Position numbers and translations under genes: made by a program | Source of the DNA: a virus | Direction: 5' to 3' (one strand) | DNA length: 30,860 bases | Virus record (IMG/VR): IMGVR_UViG_3300044991_000503 | Span: 1-30,860 of that record | The notes under the pieces: model-generated | What the model was told of the DNA's origin: nothing | The model's database searches: none | What the model saw: the letters and a program-made list of their open reading frames with translations, nothing else | In this document: positions 14,185-19,513 of the stretch, in pieces | How the letters are laid out: each line of letters opens with the position of its first letter | Position numbering within the stretch: the stretch's first letter is position 1

Positions 14185-14244
14185 TTAATCCTCCAATATT
14201 AGTGTTAATAGAAATAGGGCTGCGCCAGCGAGTAGCGCCGTCAT
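14185..14244 (-). CDS. 19-residue putative transmembrane micro-peptide
   Basis: The ORF MTALLAGAALFLLTLILED starts with an ATGA overlap to the upstream gene and stops just before the next. Apart from the last two acidic residues it is entirely hydrophobic, long enough to cross a membrane once. Its last codons contain the GGAGG of the next gene, so its translation would control ribosome access there. It could be a real membrane peptide, a leader peptide for coupling, or chance; the overlap pattern shared by its neighbours favours translation. Confidence 0.35.
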   Translation of the reverse strand: MTALLAGAALFLLTLILED

Positions 14245-14483
14245 TCGGCGCAACGCAGGGTGTCTAATTCGTCTTCAGCGTGAATTGCGCCCATGCGCCA
14301 ATGGTCGCGGCTTGCGGTCAATTCGATTATTTCGGCTTTCGCGGTTTCTAGTCGCGCCTCAACGTCCACTAAGTCTGCTAGGCGGTCAGCCAGCACAATT
14401 GCCAGTTCGTCCATGCTGTCACGGCCTTCATTGATTAGGCTATCATCATCCAGCATCCGAAAATAATTACGGTCGTATTTCAT
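14241..14483 (-). CDS. Small acidic coiled-coil protein
   Basis: An 80-residue, strongly acidic protein. The N-terminus (YDRNYFRMLDDDSL) is followed by a long helix with heptads of Leu/Val/Ile/Ala (about 24-60) and a C-terminal acidic segment. It has no hydrophobic segment and no metal site. The start has AAAGGAAAC upstream. Candidate roles are oligomeric scaffold or host-protein binder, none of them supported by a motif. It overlaps the next micro-peptide by ATGA. Confidence 0.5.
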   Translation of the reverse strand: MKYDRNYFRMLDDDSLINEGRDSMDELAIVLADRLADLVDVEARLETAKAEIIELTASRDHWRMGAIHAEDELDTLRCAE

Positions 14484-14486
14484 TGC

Positions 14487-14576
14487 TCAGTTTCCTTTTA
14501 ATGTGTGAATGATTGACCATATCGCCAGCGCACCAGCGCCAGCGAATAGGGTTAGGGCGGCGATATGCGCGGTCAT
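14487..14576 (-). CDS. 29-residue putative membrane peptide
   Basis: MTAHIAALTLFAGAGALAIW forms one hydrophobic helix, followed by a short tail with His, Thr, Lys and Asn. The start overlaps the preceding stop as ATGA and the stop lies three bases before the next start. The peptide resembles the 19-residue one further down the array (both start MTA, both Ala/Leu-rich), so the two may be related or redundant. Function unknown. Confidence 0.4.
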   Translation of the reverse strand: MTAHIAALTLFAGAGALAIWSIIHTLKGN

Positions 14577-14800
14577 GCTACGGCTTCCGCCGATATGACT
14601 TCTTTGGCGCGGGCGATGCTGTTGCGGATATACTCTGGCTTCATAAGTTCGACGCCCATGCGCTCTTGCATCGACAGCAACCAGTCGCCGTAGATGTAGA
14701 TGCCATTGTTATCGCCAGCCGCGACATCGCGCATATACCAGCTAAAGGTGTGCGCCAGTTCGGCAGCGTCAATCTTGGATATTGTTGTTTCGGTAGTCAT
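14573..14800 (-). CDS. Small hypothetical protein
   Basis: A 75-residue soluble protein from ATG 14800; GGAG lies eight bases upstream, and the in-frame GTG at 14809 would place the start almost on the ribosome-binding site. The sequence is mixed alpha/beta with an aromatic patch (HTFSWYMRDV, GIYIYGDWLL) and an Ala/Glu-rich helical tail. No family was identified. Its leader resembles those of two other genes in this array. It overlaps the 29-residue gene downstream by ATGA. Confidence 0.5.
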   Translation of the reverse strand: MTTETTISKIDAAELAHTFSWYMRDVAAGDNNGIYIYGDWLLSMQERMGVELMKPEYIRNSIARAKEVISAEAVA

Positions 14801-14823
14801 CTCACTCACTCCGGTTGAATTGA

Positions 14824-15093
14824 TTAAAAGCTATGGGTGCGGCCTGTGATGTCGGCGACCTTGCCGCAATCGATAATGTCGGGGACTGTGCCGCCAGAGA
14901 TCCGCACTTGCCGCCAATCGTATGCGATGCGCTTGTGCAGTTCTGCCATCGCTTCTTCCAACGTGTCATGCGAGACTGTGTTGAAGCCATCCTTTTGTGT
15001 GCCGTAACGTTCTGTCGGCCACGCGACATATGAAAAGACTGTGACGCCATTCTTGCGCTTGCTGTGCGCGATGCGGATAGTTGGGGTAGTCAT
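14824..15093 (-). CDS. Small hypothetical protein
   Basis: An 89-residue basic protein. The first 30 residues look like an antiparallel beta sheet (TIRIAHSKRKNGVTVFSYVAW), followed by one helix (LEEAMAELHKRI) and further strands. This beta-beta-helix order is common in small nucleic-acid-binding folds, but no motif confirms it. It overlaps the upstream 50-residue gene by ATGA. A 23-bp gap separates it from the next gene, which has its own ribosome-binding site. Confidence 0.5.
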   Translation of the reverse strand: MTTPTIRIAHSKRKNGVTVFSYVAWPTERYGTQKDGFNTVSHDTLEEAMAELHKRIAYDWRQVRISGGTVPDIIDCGKVADITGRTHSF

Positions 15094-15242
15094 GCTGCAC
15101 CGCCTTTCTTGCGTATCGCTAGTTTGATAAGTGCAACGTGAATGGCTGGCATGGCTTGGAATCTAGTTTCTTCCAATATGATTGCGGCAAGCCAGTGAAG
15201 CTCTTGTTGCATGGCAAGGTTAAAGTAATCGCGTTTAGTCAT
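15090..15242 (-). CDS. 50-residue hypothetical protein
   Basis: An ORF from ATG 15242 behind AGGAGTGAGAACC to the TGA at 15090, which overlaps the next start as ATGA. The product is helical and amphipathic: MTKRDYFNLAMQQELHWLAA, then a second helix with Leu/Ile/Ala, ending KKGGAA. It could associate with a membrane surface but has no true transmembrane segment. No family was recognised. A GC-rich hairpin lies upstream between it and the first gene of the array. Confidence 0.45.
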   Translation of the reverse strand: MTKRDYFNLAMQQELHWLAAIILEETRFQAMPAIHVALIKLAIRKKGGAA

Positions 15243-15267
15243 GGTTCTCACTCCTGTTGAAAATGGT

Positions 15268-15292
15268 CTGCGCGGCGGGCTGCACCGCGCAG
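15268..15292 (-). terminator. Attenuator-like hairpin in the leftward array
   Basis: A perfect 8-bp GC-rich inverted repeat, CTGCGCGG / CCGCGCAG, with a nine-base loop lies between the first and second leftward genes. Read leftward it is followed by ACCATTTTC, a weak T-run. It may reduce transcription into the rest of the array or stabilise the mRNA end; full termination is unlikely. Confidence 0.4.
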
Positions 15293-15299
15293 GATAAAA

Positions 15300-15497
15300 T
15301 TAAACGTATTGGCCGCGCCATGAGGCGACTAAATCCCACTCGCGTCCGTCATCAAGACGCACAGTCACCATTGGCAGATGACCAGCCATGCACGAACGGA
15401 CAACAGGGAACGCCTGCGCGTTCTCGCCAGTGCCGTTGCCTGTGGCCTTGAGCCATTCGGCGGATACTTCGTAATAACCTTCTGTTGTCTGTGTCAT
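15300..15497 (-). CDS. Small hypothetical protein, first gene of the leftward array
   Basis: A 65-residue protein from ATG 15497, with GGAG about eight bases upstream; a GTG at 15506 is in frame but collides with that site. Residues form a probable helix (YYEVSAEWLKATG) and a beta hairpin (MVTVRLDDGREWDLV). A similar domain in other small phage proteins is not known to me. It is the gene nearest the repeat-rich control region and so probably the most strongly and earliest expressed gene of the leftward unit. Confidence 0.5.
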   Translation of the reverse strand: MTQTTEGYYEVSAEWLKATGNGTGENAQAFPVVRSCMAGHLPMVTVRLDDGREWDLVASWRGQYV

Positions 15498-15520
15498 GTC
15501 ACTCACTCCGTTGCTGTTTA

Positions 15521-15682
15521 ACTACCCTCTTAATGGCATAGTTTGAGGGCATACACCAAACGATATTTTGCCCTCTTATGTCGATTTATTGGTTTTGCAC
15601 TAAATTGTGTTGCATTTATGCACTACCCTCTAAAACCGATTTTAAGGCCCGTACAGAGCAATAATAGTTTGAGGGTACCTCA
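15521..15682. repeat. GAGGG-type repeated elements (operator-like)
   Basis: ATAGTTTGAGGG occurs at 15538 and 15664, with a third copy as CAGTTTGAGGG at 16047. Inverse elements ACTACCCTC occur at 15521 and 15622, and GCCCTCTTA at 15570. Two units share the order ACTACCCTC ... ATAGTTTGAGGG. These sites lie just upstream of the first leftward gene, where a regulator of that operon would bind. A short dyad TGCAT-TT-ATGCA (15611-15622) sits among them. Confidence 0.5.
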
Positions 15683-15761
15683 GTATGGAAAGTGGTCGAG
15701 TCTTAAAACGTTCTAGTATTGTTCTGTTTCTGTTCCATAGCCTAAATGACCTAACAAATGA

Positions 15762-15856
15762 CCTACCTTTTGACTATTTTATGACCTACCTTTTTGACGA
15801 AAATAAACCTGTGGATAACTTTATGATCAAGTTCGGCAAAATAGTCAAAAGTTAGG
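15762..15856. repeat. 19-bp inverted repeat around a DnaA box
   Basis: CCTACCTTTTGACTATTTT (15762-15780) and AAAATAGTCAAAAGTTAGG (15838-15856) are complementary at 18 of 19 positions and 57 bp apart. The left arm includes part of an iteron. A related half-site, ATGACTATTTAGCCTACC on the minus strand, lies at 15918-15935. Confidence 0.65.
15810..15818 (-). promoter_or_regulatory. Perfect DnaA box
   Basis: TGTGGATAA is the reverse complement of the consensus DnaA box TTATCCACA with no mismatch. It lies almost exactly at the centre of the 19-bp inverted repeat and among the ATGACCTA iterons. It suggests that host DnaA takes part in starting replication here. One box alone could be chance; the context makes it credible. 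Confidence 0.55.
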
Positions 15857-16384
15857 CTATTCTGACACAGTAAATGACCTACCGAAAAACGGCGCAAAAC
15901 AGCGCATCTTGGGGTTTGGTAGGCTAAATAGTCATAGTTTCTGTGAAATGTCTGAATAATAAAATATATAACCTATATGGTACGTAGTATGCTTTTTACG
16001 AGCGAGTAGGTGTTTTGAAAATAATAGCCTACCTGTGGTACTAACACAGTTTGAGGGCCACCTCATTTGCGCGCGTAATCGACCGTCGATTGCATAGCCT
16101 AAATGACCTACCTTTATTGTGCGATGCAACATGGCCAGACAGCAATGGGCCATGCACCCCTAGCTCGGATTTATTACTGACACCAATGTTAGCAATGGAA
16201 AAAGGCCAACTCTAATTCTAGCAGGAACATAGCAAGAACGCTATTTGCTGCGCTGCGTAGCGCAATCGCTAGCCGCGCGCGCTAGGTTGCCACCCGTTTT
16301 TGCTTTTCTGCCAGAGGCAGGGGGGTAGGGCCGGCGGTCGGGCCGTAGATTGCAGTAGGGGCCGCAAACAGTTTTTATTTTTTT

Positions 16385-16413
16385 TTGCAATCTGGTTTGC
16401 AACACACTATAGT
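16385..16413 (+). promoter_or_regulatory. Late promoter for the terminase-head operon, probably leaderless
   Basis: TTGCAA (16385-16390), a 17-bp spacer and TATAGT (16408-16413) form a good sigma70-like promoter. Predicted initiation at 16420-16421 coincides with the ATG of the small terminase gene, and no Shine-Dalgarno precedes that ATG. An 8-bp inverted repeat, AGATTGCA (16347-16354) / TGCAATCT (16386-16393), covers the -35 and could be an operator; a T-rich tract lies between its arms. Confidence 0.6.
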
Positions 16414-16420
16414 ACGCCCA

Positions 16421-16930
16421 ATGACTTTCTACTCACTGCCATTTACACCAGAGCGGATGCAGGCCACCGAGTCGCGGCTGGAGTCTATCTACGAAGCTGC
16501 ACGCTATGGGCTAAAGGGTGACAGCCTAGCTATGGCGTCCGGCATGACGCCGCGGCAGTTCCGCGTGCTGGCAGAGTCTGACCCGCTGGTCGAGATGGCT
16601 GAGATCAAGGGCAGGGCTGATGGCGAGTTGACTGCGGCCAAGACCATGTACGAAGCGGCACGCGATGGCGACGCTAAGGCGGCGCTCGACATACTGAAGC
16701 ACAATCATGGCTGGGTAGCCAAGCAGCAGATCGACGTAAACATCGACCAACAGATAAGCATCACAGGCGCGCTAGAAAAAGCACAGACGCGCGTCATCGA
16801 AGGGCTGTACACAGAACTGCCCCGACTAGAGGAAAAGACCAATGGCAGACAAATTGACACCGGAAGAACAGGAAGTCTTGGACTACCACCGTCGCAACTT
16901 AGCGACAGGAATGTATCAGAAGAACGCTGA
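16421..16930 (+). CDS. terS: Terminase small subunit (probable)
   Basis: A 169-residue protein directly upstream of the large terminase. The N-terminal half has a helix-turn-helix-like DNA-binding pattern (YEAARYGLKGDSLAMASGMTP then RQFRVLAESDP), as in small terminases that recognise the packaging site. A helical region follows (MYEAARDGDAKAALDILKHN), with a QISITGALEKA segment typical of these proteins near residue 110. The chosen ATG follows the predicted transcription start almost immediately; an internal ATG at 16457 is a weaker alternative. The last 89 nt overlap the next gene in another frame, so the final 29 residues (low complexity, Gly/Ser/Arg) may be constrained by that overlap. Confidence 0.8.
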   Translation: MTFYSLPFTPERMQATESRLESIYEAARYGLKGDSLAMASGMTPRQFRVLAESDPLVEMAEIKGRADGELTAAKTMYEAARDGDAKAALDILKHNHGWVAKQQIDVNIDQQISITGALEKAQTRVIEGLYTELPRLEEKTNGRQIDTGRTGSLGLPPSQLSDRNVSEER

Positions 16931-17165
16931 CGGTAGCCTGACTACGTTCAAGGGCGCTGTCGTAGGTCTGCCGCAGGGCGAGACTCTGATACCGACATAC
17001 TGGCATGGGCAAGAACGCGATGTCCCTTCGGCGGTGCGGCTGGCTATGAAGTCAGGCATTAAGTTCCCGTCGTACAAGACGCCAGAAGAAGCAATGTCGC
17101 GGGAACAGACGATCCACAAGATGATGGAAAAAGACATAGCGGACTTTCAGAAGACTAAACGCTAA
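16842..17165 (+). CDS. Small protein between the terminase genes
   Basis: A 107-residue ORF with ATG 16842 behind GGAAAAG. The segment KNADGSLTTFKGAVVGLPQGETLIPTYW and the following SAVRLAMKSG ... TPEEAMSREQTIHKMM resemble a domain that I recall inside larger phage virion proteins (pattern DGSLSTVR ... LIPT ... A-x2-Y-x3-LH). Here it stands alone. It overlaps the small terminase gene by 89 nt and joins the large terminase gene by TAATG. Possible roles are packaging accessory or structural processing factor; no function is established to my knowledge. Confidence 0.55.
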   Translation: MADKLTPEEQEVLDYHRRNLATGMYQKNADGSLTTFKGAVVGLPQGETLIPTYWHGQERDVPSAVRLAMKSGIKFPSYKTPEEAMSREQTIHKMMEKDIADFQKTKR

Positions 17166-18700
17166 TGCAAGCACCGATATACTCAGCCCAAGACGAGATG
17201 GAGTTGATGGCAAGGTTGTGGTCGCCGACGCTGAAGGATGACCCGCTAGCGTTCGTGCTGTACACATTCCCGTGGGGTCAAGCTGGCACGCCGCTGGAAC
17301 ACTTCCCCGGACCGCGTAAATGGCAGCGTCAGATACTAGCTGACTTGCGTGACCACATCAAAGAGAACAATGGTAAGGTTGACTTCTCAACCGCACGGCT
17401 GGCGATTGCGTCAGGCCGCGGTATCGGTAAGTCCGCCTTAGTGTCATGGCTAACGATATGGATGCTATCATCAAGGATCGGCAGCACTACCATCGTGTCG
17501 GCAAACTCCGAGGCGCAGTTGCGGTCGGTCACATGGGCAGAAATAACCAAGTGGCTGGCGATGTCGCTCAACAGTCACTGGTTTGAGATAGCAGCCACAC
17601 GCATCATGCCCGCCAAGTGGCTGACGGAACTGGTCGAGCGCGACCTAAAGAAAGGTACGCGCTATTGGTCAGTCGAAGGCCGGCTGTGGTCAGAAGAGAA
17701 CCCTGACGCATACGCGGGTGTCCACAACTTCGACGGTGTGATGTTAATCTTCGACGAAGCCAGCGGTATACCTGACAGCATCTGGTCGGTGAGTGACGGC
17801 TTTTTCACAGAGAATACGCCGCACCGCTTCCATCTGGCGTTCTCCAACCCGCGGCGCAACACAGGCTATTTCTACGAAACGTTCCACAGCAAGCGGGCGT
17901 TCTGGTCAACGCGGGTCATCGACGCCCGCGATGTCGAGGGTACAGACAAAAACCTGTACCAGCGCATCATCGACGAGTACGGGCCAGACAGCTATCAAGC
18001 CAGTGTCGAAGTGTACGGTAACTTCCCGTCAGAAGGTGACGATCAGTTCATCGGCAGCAATTTGGTTGATGACGCCATGAAACGTGCGCCGGTCAAAGAT
18101 ACTAGCGCGCCCATCGTCATAGGAGTTGACCCTGCACGGTTCGGGGCTGACGCCACCGTCATCGCCATACGGCAGGGCCGTGACATCCTAGAGTTGCGGA
18201 GACACCGCGGCGCGGACACTATGGAAGTGGCAGGCCATGTCATCGACGCCATAGAGCAGTTCCAGCCGGCGCTGGTCTGCATCGACGAAGGCGGGCTAGG
18301 CGCAGGCGTCGTGGATAGGCTAAAGGAGCAGCGGTACAAGATACGCGGCGTGAACTTCGGCAACAAGGCTAAGAACCAGACCATGTGGGGTAACAAGCGC
18401 GCAGAGATGTGGGGCGCGATGCGGGATTGGCTCAGGACGGGTCACATCCCATCGGATAGGTTCCTGAAGACAGACCTCATCAGCCCGCGCACTAAGCCTG
18501 ACAGCAGGGGGACGCTGTTCCTAGAAAGCAAGAAAGATATGAAGTCACGCGGGCTGGCCTCGCCAGACGCAGCAGACGCCATAGCGGTCACGTTCGCGTT
18601 TCCTGTAGCATCTACTGATCCGCGTCTGACACGCGTTGACAAGCATCGCACAAGAGGCTATTCTCCCGCAGGAATATCTACATCGTGGATGGGCAGTTAA
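17165..18700 (+). CDS. terL: Terminase large subunit
   Basis: The 511-residue motor and nuclease that packages DNA into proheads. ATPase: Walker A SGRGIGKS (83-90), Walker B LIFDEAS with Asp197-Glu198, and a coupling motif near SNPRRN (228-232). Nuclease of the RNase H fold: GVDPARFGAD with Asp322, CIDEGGLGAGV with Asp374, and SPDAADAI with Asp468 and Asp471. Complete in length and start (TAATG overlap with the preceding gene). The presence of a P22-type portal and coat downstream suggests headful packaging, but this cannot be proven from sequence alone. The next gene also starts in a TAATG overlap. Confidence 0.95.
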   Translation: MQAPIYSAQDEMELMARLWSPTLKDDPLAFVLYTFPWGQAGTPLEHFPGPRKWQRQILADLRDHIKENNGKVDFSTARLAIASGRGIGKSALVSWLTIWMLSSRIGSTTIVSANSEAQLRSVTWAEITKWLAMSLNSHWFEIAATRIMPAKWLTELVERDLKKGTRYWSVEGRLWSEENPDAYAGVHNFDGVMLIFDEASGIPDSIWSVSDGFFTENTPHRFHLAFSNPRRNTGYFYETFHSKRAFWSTRVIDARDVEGTDKNLYQRIIDEYGPDSYQASVEVYGNFPSEGDDQFIGSNLVDDAMKRAPVKDTSAPIVIGVDPARFGADATVIAIRQGRDILELRRHRGADTMEVAGHVIDAIEQFQPALVCIDEGGLGAGVVDRLKEQRYKIRGVNFGNKAKNQTMWGNKRAEMWGAMRDWLRTGHIPSDRFLKTDLISPRTKPDSRGTLFLESKKDMKSRGLASPDAADAIAVTFAFPVASTDPRLTRVDKHRTRGYSPAGISTSWMGS

Positions 18701-18966
18701 TGGCTGACAAGAAGAAATCAGTGTCGCTATCCGTTGGCAGAGGCGAGAAACTGCCTGTGTCAAAGGGCGCGGGTCTGACAGCCGCTGGCAGAGCCAAGTA
18801 TAATGCTGCTACAGGTAGTAACTTAAAGGCGCCTGCGCCCAGCCCGAAAACAAAGGCTGACGCAGGACGCAAAGCGTCATTCTGCGCGCGCATGGGCGCA
18901 GTAGCTGCTAAGGCAAAAGACGGCGAGCGTGCCAAAGCTAGTTTGAAAAGGTGGAAATGCTCATGA
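18700..18966 (+). CDS. Small basic protein, DUF6321-like
   Basis: An 88-residue, Lys/Ala-rich protein. It contains GLTAAGRAKYNAATGSNLKAP (about 25-45), then RKASFCARMG and a terminal SLKRWKC, which together match my memory of the DUF6321 family from environmental phages. Function of the family is unknown. I used ATG 18700 (TAATG with the large terminase); an ATG at 18685 inside that gene is less likely. Its position between terminase and portal, its strong positive charge and its two invariant-looking cysteines suggest a DNA- or head-associated role, but this is inference. Confidence 0.65.
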   Translation: MADKKKSVSLSVGRGEKLPVSKGAGLTAAGRAKYNAATGSNLKAPAPSPKTKADAGRKASFCARMGAVAAKAKDGERAKASLKRWKCS

Positions 18967-19121
18967 AGCCCGGATTGTATGCAAACATCCACGCTAAGAA
19001 AGCCCGCATAGCTGCTGGTTCTGGCGAGAAAATGCGTAAACCGGGTGCTAAAGGCGCACCTACAGCAAAAGATTTCAAAGAAAGCGCCAAGACGGCCAAG
19101 CCAACTAAGAAGGGTAAGTAA
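18963..19121 (+). CDS. 52-residue Lys-rich protein
   Basis: A short ORF overlapping the previous stop as ATGA and ending one base before the next start. It begins MKPGLYANIHAKKARIAAGS, continues with GEKMRKPGAKGAPTAKDF, and ends in a Lys-rich KKGK. The pattern is one I recognise from small proteins near the terminase and portal genes of many environmental phages, without known function. It has no hydrophobic segment and is almost certainly intrinsically disordered and nucleic-acid-binding. Confidence 0.6.
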   Translation: MKPGLYANIHAKKARIAAGSGEKMRKPGAKGAPTAKDFKESAKTAKPTKKGK

Positions 19122-19370
19122 ATGCCAGCCAATAAATATACGCGCGCGCTGTACAAAACCGGCACTGTAGCTTCTGAGAAGGCTGCCATTGCTAACCGCG
19201 ACCCAGCCCGCAAGGCTGCTGCCGAGAAGGTTTTGTCGCGCGAAGGCACAACAAGCCCAGCCGGCGGACGCGCAGTTAAGATGCCACCCAAACCTACCGC
19301 GCCAAAGATGCAAAAGACCATCAGCTTGACTACAAACATGAAGTCTTCGCCAATGGGTAAAAAGCGTTAA
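19122..19370 (+). CDS. 82-residue basic protein
   Basis: A Lys/Ala/Pro-rich product, with MPANKYTRALYKTGTVASEK at the start and a C-terminal SSPMGKKR. It is predicted mostly disordered, highly positively charged and cysteine-free. It starts one base after the preceding stop. It is the third of four successive basic proteins and has no recognised domain. A role in binding DNA or the negatively charged prohead interior is possible. Confidence 0.55.
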   Translation: MPANKYTRALYKTGTVASEKAAIANRDPARKAAAEKVLSREGTTSPAGGRAVKMPPKPTAPKMQKTISLTTNMKSSPMGKKR

Positions 19371-19372
19371 TC

Positions 19373-19510
19373 ATGCCCCTTAGTAAGTCACCCAGCAAAG
19401 CTGCGTTTCGCAAGAACATCAAAGCAGAAGTAAATGCGGGTAAACCTGTGAAACAAGCCGTCGCCATCGCTTACAGCGTAAAGCGCGCCGCCAGCAAAGG
19501 CAAGAAATAA
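19373..19510 (+). CDS. 45-residue basic protein, DUF6496-like
   Basis: MPLSKSPSKAAFRKNIKAEV then NAGKPVKQAVAIAYSVKRA and a KKGKK-type ending. The core, N-I-x2-E-x3-GKP-x-KQAVAIA, matches my memory of the DUF6496 family of tiny phage and bacterial proteins of unknown function. It would form a single basic amphipathic helix. The start lies two bases after the preceding stop; the portal start follows its stop by three bases. It is too short for most gene-length cutoffs. Confidence 0.65.
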   Translation: MPLSKSPSKAAFRKNIKAEVNAGKPVKQAVAIAYSVKRAASKGKK

Positions 19511-19513
19511 TCT

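Larger units (their letters stand above)
15736..16116. repeat. ATGACCTA iteron array
   Basis: The octamer ATGACCTA occurs five times on the plus strand (15746, 15758, 15781, 15874, 16103), four of them extended to ATGACCTACC. CATAGCCTAAATGACCTA is repeated exactly at 15736-15753 and 16093-16110. Variants TAGCCTACC (16026) and the inverse GGTAGGCTA (15918) extend the family. Unequal spacing and both orientations exclude a CRISPR and fit initiator- or regulator-binding iterons. Confidence 0.7.
15498..16420. other. Gene-free, repeat-rich region: candidate origin and divergent control region
   Basis: About 920 bp between the leftward array and the rightward late operon without a convincing gene. 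The only ORFs crossing it (for example 15932-16153 minus) run through the repeats and have unlikely composition. The segment is visibly richer in A+T than its surroundings up to about 16230, then GC-rich with short inverted repeats. It contains GAGGG elements (15521-15676, 16047-16065), ATGACCTA iterons (15736-16110), one perfect DnaA box, an AT-rich tract (15952-15980, including AATAATAAAATATATAA), a CATGGCC/GGCCATG dyad (16130-16154) and a promoter at its right end. It probably combines replication initiation with regulation of both flanking operons. Confidence 0.6.

Noticed and set aside
15736-16110. CRISPR array
   Set aside because: The repeats are only 8-18 bp, occur in both orientations and have irregular spacing (12-229 bp) without unique spacers of constant length; no cas genes are present.
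15932-16153. Minus-strand ORF of 73 codons inside the repeat-rich region
   Set aside because: It runs through the iterons, has a mixed Cys/His/Tyr composition unlike the neighbouring genes, and no convincing ribosome-binding site was found.
16130-16154. CATGGCC/GGCCATG dyad as a cos or pac site
   Set aside because: It lies near the small terminase gene, but a 7-bp dyad alone is not evidence of a packaging site.
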